Positions 21,131 to 29,459 of a DNA stretch of 64,000 nt are shown piece by piece (the stretch's first letter is position 1; each line of letters starts with the position of its first letter). Under the pieces are notes generated by a model. That model was given only the letters and a program-made list of their open reading frames with translations, was not told where the DNA came from and did no database searches. Position numbers and translations under genes: made by a program. The stretch is from Kordiimonas sp. SCSIO 12610 (GTDB lineage: Bacteria; Pseudomonadota; Alphaproteobacteria; Sphingomonadales; Kordiimonadaceae): assembly GCF_024398015.1 (NCBI RefSeq), contig NZ_CP073747.1, forward strand, positions 3,097,001-3,161,000, in the 5' to 3' direction.

Positions 21131-21157
21131 AATAAACACAGTATTGAAGTTAGACTG

Positions 21158-21183
21158 AAGGCCCGAAACCGGGCCTTTTTTAT
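21158..21183 (+). terminator. Intrinsic terminator after greA
   Basis: AAGGCCCG at 21158-21165 pairs with CGGGCCTT at 21170-21177 around a 4-nt loop, followed by T residues. Confidence 0.92.
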
Positions 21184-21197
21184 TGCTGTTTAATTTT

Positions 21198-21677
21198 CTA
21201 CTTCACTTCGGGAAGAGGAATGCCTGGTTTGTGTTTAGATGTTCGAATAGTAAGCGATGTTTTTACACTGGCAACATTCGGGGCAGGCGTCAGTTCACCG
21301 GTTAAAAATTGCTGAAACGCTGCTAAGTCTTCGGCAACAATTTTCAAAATAAAATCAATTTCGCCGTTGAGCATAAAACATTCACGCACCATCGGCCATT
21401 CATGAACTTTTTCTTCAAAAGCTTGCAGGTCTGCCTCAGCCTGTGAATGCAATCCCACCATTGCAAAAACTGTCAGGCTAAAGCCCAGTGCTTCTTGGTC
21501 AAGATCTGCATGATACCCTTTGATGAATCCTTCATCCTCGAGGGCTCGAACACGCCTTAAACAAGGAGGAGCCGTTATTCCAACCTTTTCAGATAAGTCG
21601 ACATTTGTAATACGACCTTCAGATTGCAGACACGACAGTATCTTTCTGTCAACGGCATCCAGTTTAACACGCCCCAT
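21198..21677 (-). CDS. Lrp/AsnC-family transcriptional regulator
   Basis: A 159-residue feast/famine regulator. The N-terminal winged helix (LDAVDRKILSCLQSEGRITNVDLSEKVGITAPPCLRRVRALEDEGFIKGY) is followed by an effector-binding RAM domain from about residue 65 (FAMVGLHSQAEADLQAFEEKV, VRECFMLNGEIDFILKIVAEDL). It probably responds to an amino acid and controls amino-acid metabolism. AAGGAG lies 7 bases before the ATG. In many alphaproteobacteria this type of gene sits between greA and trxB; here trxB lies about 9 kb away. Confidence 0.93.
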   Translation of the reverse strand: MGRVKLDAVDRKILSCLQSEGRITNVDLSEKVGITAPPCLRRVRALEDEGFIKGYHADLDQEALGFSLTVFAMVGLHSQAEADLQAFEEKVHEWPMVRECFMLNGEIDFILKIVAEDLAAFQQFLTGELTPAPNVASVKTSLTIRTSKHKPGIPLPEVK

Positions 21678-22034
21678 AAATCGCTCCTTAAAGGTGTAAT
21701 CAGCTATGAAGAACTGATTTACTTTTTATCTCTCACCAAAGAATATACGTTGATTAACATGATATTTTGAACAATTCCATACCATTTCAATAAAAAGAAG
21801 AAATAAAATTCCAGATATGGCTAATTATCTTGCGATTATAAATATAGACTAGTATCCCGATTCGTTTCAGGTACTATATCCGAAATTATGTGAAATATGT
21901 ATGTAAGATGCCCTTTAATTCCGATTGTAAAATGGGTATAAATACATAAATTTACAATAATATTCATCATGGGACGGTAATAGTTTGCCTGCTAGCAGCA
22001 GGTAAATAACGAATAGAGGGTACCAAAATTCGAC
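21678..22034. other. 357-bp AT-rich intergenic region with an inverted repeat
   Basis: No coding frame is convincing here. ATTGTAAA at 21924-21931 and TTTACAAT at 21951-21958 form a perfect 8-bp inverted repeat with a 19-bp spacer. CCTGCT at 21988-21993 and AGCAGG at 21997-22002 form a short second one. Both lie upstream of the DUF2336/PAS gene and are candidates for regulatory sites. The region must also carry the Lrp-family gene promoter. Confidence 0.5.
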
Positions 22035-23930
22035 ATGAATGCACTAGATAGTCGAATTAGGGAGTTGGTAGCATATGCAAGAGAACGGGATGGTGAAGAC
22101 CGTACCGCTCTTTTCCGTAATCTTGTGGATTTATTCCTGACCAACAAAGCCCCTACGAAGCAACCTACCCGTAATCAACTTCTTGAGGTTGTTAACGCTC
22201 TTATCCCTCATGTGGAACCTGAGAGTCGGCGAACCGTTTCTGATTTGCTTGCCTCCATGAGCAACCCTCCAATGGATTTAATTCATTGCATTGTGAAGGA
22301 CCGCGCCAGTTTAGTGAGTAAATTGCTGAAAACTGCACCCTTTGATGAAGATGAATTGATCGAACTCATTGAAATTACTGGCCGTGAACACCATCAAGAG
22401 CTTGCTGCAAGGACAGACCTTTCGGCCAACGTTTGGATTGCGCTCGCCCGTGCAACACCTTCCGCTCCCCCTTATGGATCAAATTCAACGCTTGCTCTGT
22501 GGCGAGAGGATTTAGGGCTAAACAAAACAGGCTCAGAACCAGACCTTACAAAGGTTTCGCCGCAAGATTTGGCGTCTGTAACTCCGTTGCATCCGGAAAA
22601 ATACAGGAAGCCAAATGCCAAGATACGCATTCTAAAAACCGATGAGGATATAGTCACTAGCCACCTCAGTGATAACAAAAACAATGAAACGATCAATTTC
22701 GTTGAAGAAAGCTCTGAGGATCAGAATGGCAGTTACGGTATTGATCAGATACCGCAGTCAGAAGGTAAGGCTCCGAGTGTCTTAACTGATGATGAAGTTG
22801 CTCAGAAAAAAACCGCACTAAATACAAAGCCTTCATTCAGGTCTTTACGCCCTCCTCAGCCCTTATCGGCTCAGGACTCTGAAACGGTACAACATTCTAT
22901 ATCAGTACAGAACGACGAGGCGGAGAAAGAACCAAAAGCACCGGAGCCGGCGGCCGAACCAACAACAATCAAGCGTCCATTGATTGAGCCAGAAACTGGG
23001 TCCTGGGCATGGCGAAGTGACCGCGATGGCTTTATTATTGAAGTCTCCAGTCAAGCAGAGCGTTTAACCGGCGGCAATTACCAGCTTATTGGCGCAGCAA
23101 TGCTCGATATGCTGGCCCTAAACACAAAACTGGGGCATCCGGTAAGCCGTGCATTCCAAAGACGCAGTTCAATTCATGAAGCCCCCATATATTTGGCACA
23201 CCTTGAGCAAGCGCAAAGATATTGGACCCTAGAGGCATCGCCTTTATTTGACCCAAATACAGGTGCGTTCGATGGATATGAAGGCATTTTAAAGCCGGTT
23301 ATTCCCGCCAGAGGCGAGGACGACATTATACCTGCAGACGATATAAGCCCCGACGTTACAGAGTATGCTTCTTCGTCTCTTAATAACGAAGAAAAAATAA
23401 CACACAACACTACAAAAGCGCCCTCGCCCTCAACAGATAACGAGTTTTCATTTTCGCCAAGCAAACCACTGAACTGGTTTGATGAGCGCGGAATGGGCGG
23501 TGAAGAAAATACAATTCCTCAATCTAATCCTATTCTAAGTAAGAAACATAAGAATACCCTAGAAACACTTCTGGAAAACCCATCTGATATTAACCAAATT
23601 CTTGGGGACACTATCAATGAAGTTGCGGAAAACTTGAGCCCTGAAAGACCAGAGATCGTTTCCCGTGAGGAAAGCAAAGCCCCCAACACCCCTAGTAATG
23701 AAGTAGCCACTGAGTTAGAAACGCCAACCCCTGATGTAGACATTGATAGCGCAGAAAACGATCCATTTGAAACTATTCAATCTACTCTAATGTTGATGGA
23801 AGAGGCGTTAGGGCGGCTGGCTAAAGCAGAGGAGAATAATAATTTTCTTCAGGTAAGACTTCAGTCAGAGATTGCACAAGCCTGCGCAAGAACCTTAAAG
23901 AGTGAGTTTGCTGCACTTAAAAAAAGGTAA
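22035..23930 (+). CDS. DUF2336-like / PAS domain protein with C-terminal coiled coil
   Basis: A 631-residue soluble protein without signal peptide. Residues 1-140 form a helical-repeat region resembling DUF2336 (RIRELVAYARERDGEDRTALFRNLVDLFL, ELIEITGREHHQELAARTDLS). A long low-complexity, acidic and Pro-rich linker follows. Around 325-425 lies a PAS-like module (GSWAWRSDRDGFIIEVSSQAERLTGG, ending with the PAC-like strand LEASPLFDPNTGAFDGYEGI). Another disordered stretch leads to a C-terminal helix with QSTLMLMEEALGRLAKAEENNNF. No kinase, cyclase or response domain is present, so it is a sensor or scaffold of unknown output. Isolated gene with its own terminator. Confidence 0.75.
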   Translation: MNALDSRIRELVAYARERDGEDRTALFRNLVDLFLTNKAPTKQPTRNQLLEVVNALIPHVEPESRRTVSDLLASMSNPPMDLIHCIVKDRASLVSKLLKTAPFDEDELIELIEITGREHHQELAARTDLSANVWIALARATPSAPPYGSNSTLALWREDLGLNKTGSEPDLTKVSPQDLASVTPLHPEKYRKPNAKIRILKTDEDIVTSHLSDNKNNETINFVEESSEDQNGSYGIDQIPQSEGKAPSVLTDDEVAQKKTALNTKPSFRSLRPPQPLSAQDSETVQHSISVQNDEAEKEPKAPEPAAEPTTIKRPLIEPETGSWAWRSDRDGFIIEVSSQAERLTGGNYQLIGAAMLDMLALNTKLGHPVSRAFQRRSSIHEAPIYLAHLEQAQRYWTLEASPLFDPNTGAFDGYEGILKPVIPARGEDDIIPADDISPDVTEYASSSLNNEEKITHNTTKAPSPSTDNEFSFSPSKPLNWFDERGMGGEENTIPQSNPILSKKHKNTLETLLENPSDINQILGDTINEVAENLSPERPEIVSREESKAPNTPSNEVATELETPTPDVDIDSAENDPFETIQSTLMLMEEALGRLAKAEENNNFLQVRLQSEIAQACARTLKSEFAALKKR

Positions 23931-23978
23931 GCTTGAAGACAAACATTTATTAGCAATTCACTTCAAGCTTTTTAGTTT
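23929..23978 (+). terminator. Terminator of the DUF2336/PAS gene
   Basis: AAGCTTGAAG at 23929-23938, starting within the stop codon, pairs perfectly with CTTCAAGCTT at 23961-23970 across a 22-nt loop, followed by TTT. Confidence 0.7.
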
Positions 23979-24015
23979 TACTATCAGTTTATGACAACCC
24001 TTGTATTTACCTGCC

Positions 24016-24855
24016 TCATTCAGCAGCCACGACGTCAGGAACGGTATAACCACCCCCAACTTTCCTACGGGCACCTTTAATTTTCAATGTTTTGGCAACA
24101 TATTCTGGGTGCTCTGTTCCCATTAGACGATCCCAATAGGTAAAATACAGACCATAATTATAACGGAAGGAAGAATGGTGCAGATCGTGGTGCGTAACAT
24201 TTGTTAGCTGCCCCCAAACCGGGTGAGTGACCCAACGCCTTGGAAAGACTTCATAACCTGAATGACCAATAGCATTACGAACTATCATAAATGTTAAAAA
24301 GGTAAACACACCCAATCCATGGATAGGAATAGCAATCAAAAACAGCTTCACATACATGAAGTTAATCACGGCTTCTTTCCAATCAAAACTATAGGCAGTC
24401 CAAGGGGTTGGATTATTGGATTTATGATGAAGCCCGTGAATGCGCGGGTAAATACCTGCCACATGCATCAAACGGTGCGTCCAGTAAAAATAGGTATCAT
24501 GTAAAAAGATCATCAGGAAGGTCGAGAAAATTAGATACCCCCACCCTAATTCATTCACATCACTATAAATACGAAACCATCCCAGTTGATACCCATAGTT
24601 AATAATTAAACCAACAGTACTAAATACGGCAACCGTTTTTACGGAATGCAAAAATTCAAAGACCATTTGCCGTTTTGAAGGAGTAGCTTTTCTAATTTTG
24701 CGATTTTTCAAAAACGGACGCAAAATTATCCAAATAGCAACAAAAACACCACTTGCTGCGAGAAAATAACGTTTAAAGTCGTGATAGAAAGCACTTAGCC
24801 ATCTTCCGCCCAACGTATCCCAATTCTCTGCAAAATATAAAAAGAAATCTTCCAT
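24016..24855 (-). CDS. Sterol desaturase / fatty-acid hydroxylase family membrane protein
   Basis: A 279-residue integral-membrane di-iron enzyme of the fatty-acid hydroxylase superfamily. The histidine clusters expected to bind iron are all visible: HDTYFYWTHRLMH near 119-131, HGLHH near 140-144 and HHDLHH in the C-terminal third. Several hydrophobic helices surround them. Substrate unknown; members act on sterols, carotenoids, fatty acids or ether lipids. I choose ATG 24855 with an upstream GCGAG; a GTG 9 bases earlier is possible. The next gene upstream on the same strand encodes a membrane AraC-type regulator. Confidence 0.88.
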   Translation of the reverse strand: MEDFFLYFAENWDTLGGRWLSAFYHDFKRYFLAASGVFVAIWIILRPFLKNRKIRKATPSKRQMVFEFLHSVKTVAVFSTVGLIINYGYQLGWFRIYSDVNELGWGYLIFSTFLMIFLHDTYFYWTHRLMHVAGIYPRIHGLHHKSNNPTPWTAYSFDWKEAVINFMYVKLFLIAIPIHGLGVFTFLTFMIVRNAIGHSGYEVFPRRWVTHPVWGQLTNVTHHDLHHSSFRYNYGLYFTYWDRLMGTEHPEYVAKTLKIKGARRKVGGGYTVPDVVAAE

Positions 24856-25077
24856 ATCTATCACTCGCTTTATGTTTATTCTCGGGCCGACTTTTTGTTC
24901 AACCGATTTAAATATGACGACATACCTTTGGAGAGTAACATGAGAGTTAAAAGCATGCCGTCTTGCAAGTTACATAGAAGGCCATGATTTCTATGGCTCG
25001 TTGATTTTGAAAACGACAAATATTTTTAAGAATCAGCAAGTCTTTTTAGTTTTTGACCAGTAAAAGTTCGCTAATTT

Positions 25078-26136
25078 TTATACCTTGTCCTGCAGTTGCT
25101 GCCTTCGAAACTCTGTGGGTGTTTGACCCGTCCGGTTCTTGAAAGCGCGATTAAAGGGTCCCAAAGATTGATACCCCAGGTCCATCGCAATTGTTAAAAC
25201 AGAGTTATGACGTTCCTCAATTTTTGACAATCTACGCTTTGCATCATCGACTCTGTATTCATTTAAGAATTGAGAAAAATTTTGGTACCCTAAGTGGTGA
25301 TTGATCAATTTACGCAATCGATGTTCGGGAATATTAAGCCTTTCGGACAACATTGAAATCGTGAGACCCGCTTCTTTATATATTCCATCTGTCATGCTGG
25401 CTTGAAGGTCATTCAGCCCATGACGGTCTTCTGCGGACAGGTCAGTATCCTCAATTGCATTATCAACTTTGCCTATCTTTACATCATCTGCCCTAACGAA
25501 GAAGACTTGATCATTCACGCGGGTAATATGCGATAATAAAAACAAGCTGATAACAAATATTACGGCTGCCTGCGACAACGAGCCATAACCCAAATCATAG
25601 AAGTCAGGATAAAATAGCTCTGCAATAGAAATGAATGCTGTTGCCGCTATTACCGCGCCAACAAGCCACAGGCGGAATGACCGTCGCTCTTCAACTAAGT
25701 CTTCGTTACGTCCTGCAATAATCACATAAATAAGATAACCGTATATCGCTATACGAACTAACCGAGAAGTGGTTACTGCACTATAGTCGGTTAGTATATC
25801 AAACTGATAAATAATCGCGGAAAGAACATAAAAAATGACCACCAACCAATGTGCCGGCTGAATTTTGAAATTATCTTTAAATAGAGATAAGCAAAACAGC
25901 CAAGTCAGGCCAGGGTTCAATTCAGCAACCAACACCAAGGGGACGCCAAGGCGTCCAAAAATTGCAGTCTCATCGTATATTGAGACAATCAGAAATCCAC
26001 TGATCGATATCGCAGCAGCTCCGCCCAATCTTGCTTGAATAGCATTTGGGAAATATTTTGCGAGCAGAAACGCGCTCCATAGCATGGTAACTATGGCACC
26101 AAATCGAAAGAAACTATCATAAAACTCAATTGCCAC
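25078..26136 (-). CDS. AraC-family regulator with an N-terminal membrane domain
   Basis: A 352-residue protein. The first 210 residues contain about six to seven hydrophobic helices (IVTMLWSAFLLAKYF, WLVVIFYVLSAIIYQF, LWLVGAVIAATAFISIA, AAVIFVISLFLLSHIT). The last 100 residues form an AraC/XylS double helix-turn-helix (GLTISMLSERLNIPEHRLRKLINHHLG and SVLTIAMDLGYQSLGPFNRAFKNRTGQTPTEFRR). Membrane sensing coupled directly to DNA binding is likely. The GTG at 26136 has GGAG 9 bases upstream; a TTG at 26151 is the alternative. It may regulate the adjacent hydroxylase gene (inference). Confidence 0.88.
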   Translation of the reverse strand: MAIEFYDSFFRFGAIVTMLWSAFLLAKYFPNAIQARLGGAAAISISGFLIVSIYDETAIFGRLGVPLVLVAELNPGLTWLFCLSLFKDNFKIQPAHWLVVIFYVLSAIIYQFDILTDYSAVTTSRLVRIAIYGYLIYVIIAGRNEDLVEERRSFRLWLVGAVIAATAFISIAELFYPDFYDLGYGSLSQAAVIFVISLFLLSHITRVNDQVFFVRADDVKIGKVDNAIEDTDLSAEDRHGLNDLQASMTDGIYKEAGLTISMLSERLNIPEHRLRKLINHHLGYQNFSQFLNEYRVDDAKRRLSKIEERHNSVLTIAMDLGYQSLGPFNRAFKNRTGQTPTEFRRQQLQDKV

Positions 26137-26229
26137 GTCACCAATCTCCAACCTTACACATGCAATAAACCATAAACACAGGCGGTTTCAAAGCACGAAC
26201 AGGTGTGATTAAATCCAACTAATCTTGCT

Positions 26230-26257
26230 TTGACATACTTTTTATGCGATCAATAAT
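26230..26257 (+). promoter_or_regulatory. Probable sigma-70 promoter for the peroxiredoxin gene
   Basis: TTGACA at 26230-26235, a 16-bp spacer and AATAAT at 26252-26257. The predicted leader is about 175 nt and contains the inverted repeat TCGATT (26282-26287) / AATCGA (26293-26298), a possible operator. Confidence 0.55.
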
Positions 26258-26438
26258 TAAGATTAAAATAAATTTGTTAAATCGATTACTGAAATCGAGA
26301 TTAGCAATCACACAACATCCGCAAATAAGTTGAATTTTCTTAGTAAAACAATACACTCCCGCGCGAGAGTTATTGATTTATTCAGTATATCAATCCAGTT
26401 CATTAAATATAGTATTTAACTTAATAAAGGATATCGAA

Positions 26439-27044
26439 ATGGCGGTTCTCGCAGGTAAACCAGCTCCGGACTTTAATGCAGTTGCTGTGATGGAAGATGG
26501 CAGCATCAATGAAAACTTTAACCTGAAAGAATATATTGGCGAAGACTATGGTCTCGTATTCTTCTACCCACTAGACTTCACTTTCGTTTGCCCATCAGAA
26601 ATCCTAGCGTTCCACAACCGTATGAACAAGTTCAAAGAACTTGGCGTAAAGGTTGTTGCCGTTTCTGTAGATAGTCAGTTCTCACACGCTGCATGGCGCA
26701 ATACACCAACAGCAGAGGGTGGCCTAGGTCCAGTCGATTTCCCAATGGTTGCTGATATCACAAAGCAAATTTCACGTGATTACGACGTTTTGATTGAAGA
26801 AGATGGTGTTGCCCTTCGTGGTACATTCCTCATTGGTAAAGATGGAAACGTTTGGCACCAATATGTAAACTTCCTACCGCTTGGCCGTAACGTAGACGAA
26901 TTTGTTCGTCTTGTTGAAGCGCTTCAGTTCCATGAAGAGCACGGTGAAGTTTGCCCAGCAGGCTGGAATAAAGGCGACGAAGGCATGAAAGCTGACGCTG
27001 ACGGTGTTGCTGCATACCTATCAAAGCACGCTGAAGAACTATAA
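26439..27044 (+). CDS. Typical 2-Cys peroxiredoxin (AhpC/Prx1 type)
   Basis: A 201-residue cytoplasmic peroxidase reducing hydrogen and alkyl peroxides. The peroxidatic cysteine is Cys51 in DFTFVCPSE and the resolving cysteine is Cys172 in GEVCPAGW. The GGLG segment at 94-98 associated with overoxidation-sensitive enzymes is present, but the C-terminus (AAYLSKHAEEL) lacks a clear YF motif. I use ATG 26439 because AAAGGA precedes it and the family starts here; an upstream in-frame extension is not supported. TrxB, encoded 3.5 kb downstream, is a possible reductant supplier. Confidence 0.95.
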   Translation: MAVLAGKPAPDFNAVAVMEDGSINENFNLKEYIGEDYGLVFFYPLDFTFVCPSEILAFHNRMNKFKELGVKVVAVSVDSQFSHAAWRNTPTAEGGLGPVDFPMVADITKQISRDYDVLIEEDGVALRGTFLIGKDGNVWHQYVNFLPLGRNVDEFVRLVEALQFHEEHGEVCPAGWNKGDEGMKADADGVAAYLSKHAEEL

Positions 27045-27065
27045 GAAATCTAAATCAAATTTAAT

Positions 27066-27095
27066 AAGCTCCGGTAACAAAGCCGGGGCTTGTTA
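27066..27095 (+). terminator. Hairpin after the peroxiredoxin gene
   Basis: AAGCTCCGG at 27066-27074 pairs with CCGGGGCTT at 27083-27091 with one G-T pair. The tail GTTAAC has no T-run, so efficiency is uncertain. Confidence 0.55.
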
Positions 27096-27118
27096 ACATA
27101 TAGGGCGAGTTCAAAACC

Positions 27119-27748
27119 CTAGCGATCGCCCGAAGATAGTAATCGTTCGGCAAACCAGTCCCTAAACCCTACTGTTCCCTGCTCTTCATCAAACCCAAGT
27201 AGGCTCGAAATATAATCACCAGCGATACCATCACCAATAGCGGTTAACGCAACCTGGAATATTGTGTATTTTGCATGTCGAAGGGCCGTAGCATCGGTTA
27301 TGTCTTCTTCATTTACAGCAATGATCGCTGTTTTTACACCATGGGCCAATTTCTCAAACAGCGCCGCCAAGGTCTCTCTGCCTTCTTCCAGTTCCAAACC
27401 TTTGAGCATTGTCCACGCCAGTAGTCTCGCATTACCTTCATCACTCAACACAGCGAACACTCGAAACAAGGCCTTATGGTCACTTGTAACGATACTTCCG
27501 GTATCCAAAACCTCGAGGATATCCCCGAGCAGTTTTTCAACCATTTTCTGAGCGAGGGAAGCCCTCACGCCCTCAGCACTTCCGAAATGATGCAAGATTG
27601 TCGAATGGGTTACACCTGCGATGTTCGCAATCTCAGCCACCTGAAGCCCTTCTGGTCCCACAGCTTCCAGTCGTTGCTGCGCAGCATGCAAAATTAACGC
27701 TTTCGCTTCCTCGGGTGTTCGGCGCACTCTTTTAACAGGTTTTGACAT
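27119..27748 (-). CDS. TetR-family transcriptional repressor
   Basis: A 209-residue one-component regulator. The N-terminal helix-turn-helix reads VAEIANIAGVTHSTILHHFGSAEGVRASL at about 42-70; the helical ligand-binding and dimerisation domain follows. It is divergent from the coq4-like gene, and the 114-bp gap contains two near-identical 22-bp palindromes around a strong promoter. This makes it very likely that the protein represses coq4 and itself. Ligand unknown; a hydrophobic or quinone-like ligand would fit the neighbour (inference). AAGGA lies before the ATG. Confidence 0.9.
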   Translation of the reverse strand: MSKPVKRVRRTPEEAKALILHAAQQRLEAVGPEGLQVAEIANIAGVTHSTILHHFGSAEGVRASLAQKMVEKLLGDILEVLDTGSIVTSDHKALFRVFAVLSDEGNARLLAWTMLKGLELEEGRETLAALFEKLAHGVKTAIIAVNEEDITDATALRHAKYTIFQVALTAIGDGIAGDYISSLLGFDEEQGTVGFRDWFAERLLSSGDR

Positions 27749-27760
27749 TCATCAAATTCC

Positions 27761-27782
27761 TTATTGACAAATATGTTTATAA
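27761..27782. promoter_or_regulatory. Probable TetR operator, copy 1
   Basis: A 22-bp palindrome with core ACAAATATGT flanked by TTAT and ATAA (pattern TTAT-N2-ACAAATWTGT-N2-ATAA). It overlaps the -35 box and spacer of the promoter facing coq4. Confidence 0.75.
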
Positions 27783-27792
27783 GCCATATAAC
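27764..27792 (+). promoter_or_regulatory. Promoter facing the coq4 gene
   Basis: TTGACA at 27764-27769, a 17-bp spacer and TATAAC at 27787-27792: a near-consensus sigma-70 promoter, overlapped by operator copy 1 and followed by copy 2. Confidence 0.75.
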
Positions 27793-27794
27793 CG

Positions 27795-27816
27795 TTATTA
27801 ACAAATTTGTCGATAA
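27795..27816. promoter_or_regulatory. Probable TetR operator, copy 2
   Basis: A second 22-bp palindrome of the same pattern with core ACAAATTTGT, 34 bp centre-to-centre from copy 1 and covering the expected transcription start of coq4. Confidence 0.75.
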
Positions 27817-27862
27817 GGTGATCGGCGTGTATTTATGATATAGAGTTATAGTCAGGATTAAG

Positions 27863-28612
27863 ATGATGACAATGGAAACTAAAACAAAAGCACCCCGTCG
27901 CGATTATTTTGCTGCTTGGAAGGCACTGCGCGCACTTATGAAAGACCGTGAAGATACAAACCAGGTCTTCAAGATCATGCAAGCCCTTACTGGCGACTCG
28001 CTACACAAGCAATATGCACGCTTTATCGAAACAGATATCGGCACAAATATCATCGAAAAGAAAATCGACCTTTTGGATACACTTAAGAACCGTGAGGCCC
28101 TTGCAAAATTACCAGAAGGTTCATTAGGCCGTGAATATCTCAACTTTATGATCACAGAGAATATCACCGCTGAAGGGTTAGTTGACGCAAGCGACGATAG
28201 TTTCAGCCATTTTCAAGATGAAAATTTCGAGCGCTACGCAATGCGCACCCGTGAAATGCATGACCTCTGGCACGTGATCACAGGCTATGGCCGCGATGGA
28301 CTGGGCGAGTTTTGTGTGGTTGCTTTTTCATATTCGCAGACAAAAAGCCTTGGTTTCGCTGCAATTGCGTTAATGGGTGCTTTTGATCTCTCCAAAAAAT
28401 TTAAAGGCCACGGTGTTTTGGGTGCAGTCATGCAAGCCTTCAAACATGGCCGCCAAGCAGCTTGGTTGCCCGGCCAGGACTGGGAAAACCTTATGGCAGT
28501 GCCACTGAGCGAAATTCGCCAAATGATGAATATTCAAGACCCAACCAAATATATTGCTGCAAGCGAAGTTAGCGCACAAACCCGCCCTGACTCAATCGTT
28601 GCAACGGCATAA
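27863..28612 (+). CDS. coq4: Coq4-family protein (ubiquinone-associated)
   Basis: A 249-residue protein of the Coq4 family, which supports ubiquinone biosynthesis; in eukaryotes Coq4 is reported to act in C1 decarboxylation/hydroxylation and in organising the Q-synthesis complex. The hallmark metal motif HDxxHx11E is visible as His133, Asp134, His137 and Glu149 within MHDLWHVITGYGRDGLGE. N-terminal and C-terminal regions are helical, and no signal peptide is seen. AGGA lies 5 bases before ATG 27863. Likely TetR-regulated, which suggests an inducible rather than constitutive role. A terminator follows. Confidence 0.9.
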   Translation: MMTMETKTKAPRRDYFAAWKALRALMKDREDTNQVFKIMQALTGDSLHKQYARFIETDIGTNIIEKKIDLLDTLKNREALAKLPEGSLGREYLNFMITENITAEGLVDASDDSFSHFQDENFERYAMRTREMHDLWHVITGYGRDGLGEFCVVAFSYSQTKSLGFAAIALMGAFDLSKKFKGHGVLGAVMQAFKHGRQAAWLPGQDWENLMAVPLSEIRQMMNIQDPTKYIAASEVSAQTRPDSIVATA

Positions 28613-28649
28613 CTAACTGTCGTTAATTACCAGTATATGTTTCACTTTC

Positions 28650-28675
28650 AGGCCTCCTCGGAGGCCTTTTCTTTT
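28650..28675 (+). terminator. Intrinsic terminator after coq4
   Basis: AGGCCTC at 28650-28656 pairs with GAGGCCT at 28661-28667, followed by a T-rich tail. It separates coq4 from a convergent gene. Confidence 0.88.
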
Positions 28676-28687
28676 AAATATACGCAA

Positions 28688-29308
28688 TCAAGATGGAAGT
28701 GCGTGTTCAGCATCTTTCGCGAGCGCGCGTTCAAATGCAGGGCGCGTCAGGCACCGGTCGATATAATCATTGATAATTTGGCTATCGGGTAAAATATTGA
28801 ACATTCTCAGGAAATTAGCCGTTGACCCAACCATAACATCAGCGGCACTAAATTTATCGCCAAGTAACCAAGGCCCCTTATCTTCACCGTCCAAAGCATT
28901 TTCCAGGACCGAAATCATCGTGTCAAAATCACCCCATCCATGAGAAACCTTATTGGGTGGTATATTGGAAAACTTCTCTGCCATTGCTGGCTCAATGACA
29001 CCTGGCACATAAACCATCCAATATAAATATTGCGCACGTAATGGGTCGTCAACACTGGGAGCCAAGGCCTTTTCAGGATATTTATCAGCGAGATACAGGC
29101 ATATTGCAGCGCTATCTGCCAACACTGCTTCCCCATCATTTAGGGCCGGGACTTTGCCCATTGGGCTGGCCTGAAGGAAACCGGAATCCACTTTCGCTTT
29201 TTCATCACGGATATCGATTATCTTCAAATCATAATCCACGCCTAATTCTTCCAACATCCACATCGCGCGCGCTGCACGGGTTTGCGGACACCAATATAAT
29301 GTTATCAT
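28688..29308 (-). CDS. Glutathione S-transferase family protein
   Basis: A 206-residue cytosolic GST fold. The thioredoxin-like N-terminal domain starts MITLYWCPQTRAARAMWMLEELG and contains the cis-Pro/substrate loop SPMGKVPALNDGEAVLADSAAICLYLADKYP. The helical C-terminal domain contains GPWLLGDKFSAADVMVGSTANF, the N-capping/hydrophobic staple region. Substrate unknown. GGGGGC precedes the ATG. Convergent with coq4; no clear operon partner. Confidence 0.9.
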   Translation of the reverse strand: MITLYWCPQTRAARAMWMLEELGVDYDLKIIDIRDEKAKVDSGFLQASPMGKVPALNDGEAVLADSAAICLYLADKYPEKALAPSVDDPLRAQYLYWMVYVPGVIEPAMAEKFSNIPPNKVSHGWGDFDTMISVLENALDGEDKGPWLLGDKFSAADVMVGSTANFLRMFNILPDSQIINDYIDRCLTRPAFERALAKDAEHALPS

Positions 29309-29459
29309 TGTATCGCCCCCTTAATTCCTTAGTTACTTTTTCACCGAATAGGTTAACCCTATCAAACGGTTTTATAAAACGCATATACAATTTTATCTGT
29401 TTTTTGCAGCCAGGTTGAAATTTCACTATGGTGTATTTGTCCGAAAGATGGAGGCTTGA

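Noticed and set aside
26373-26438. N-terminal extension of the peroxiredoxin
   Set aside because: The family starts at the MAVLAGKPAPDF segment and AAAGGA is placed for ATG 26439.
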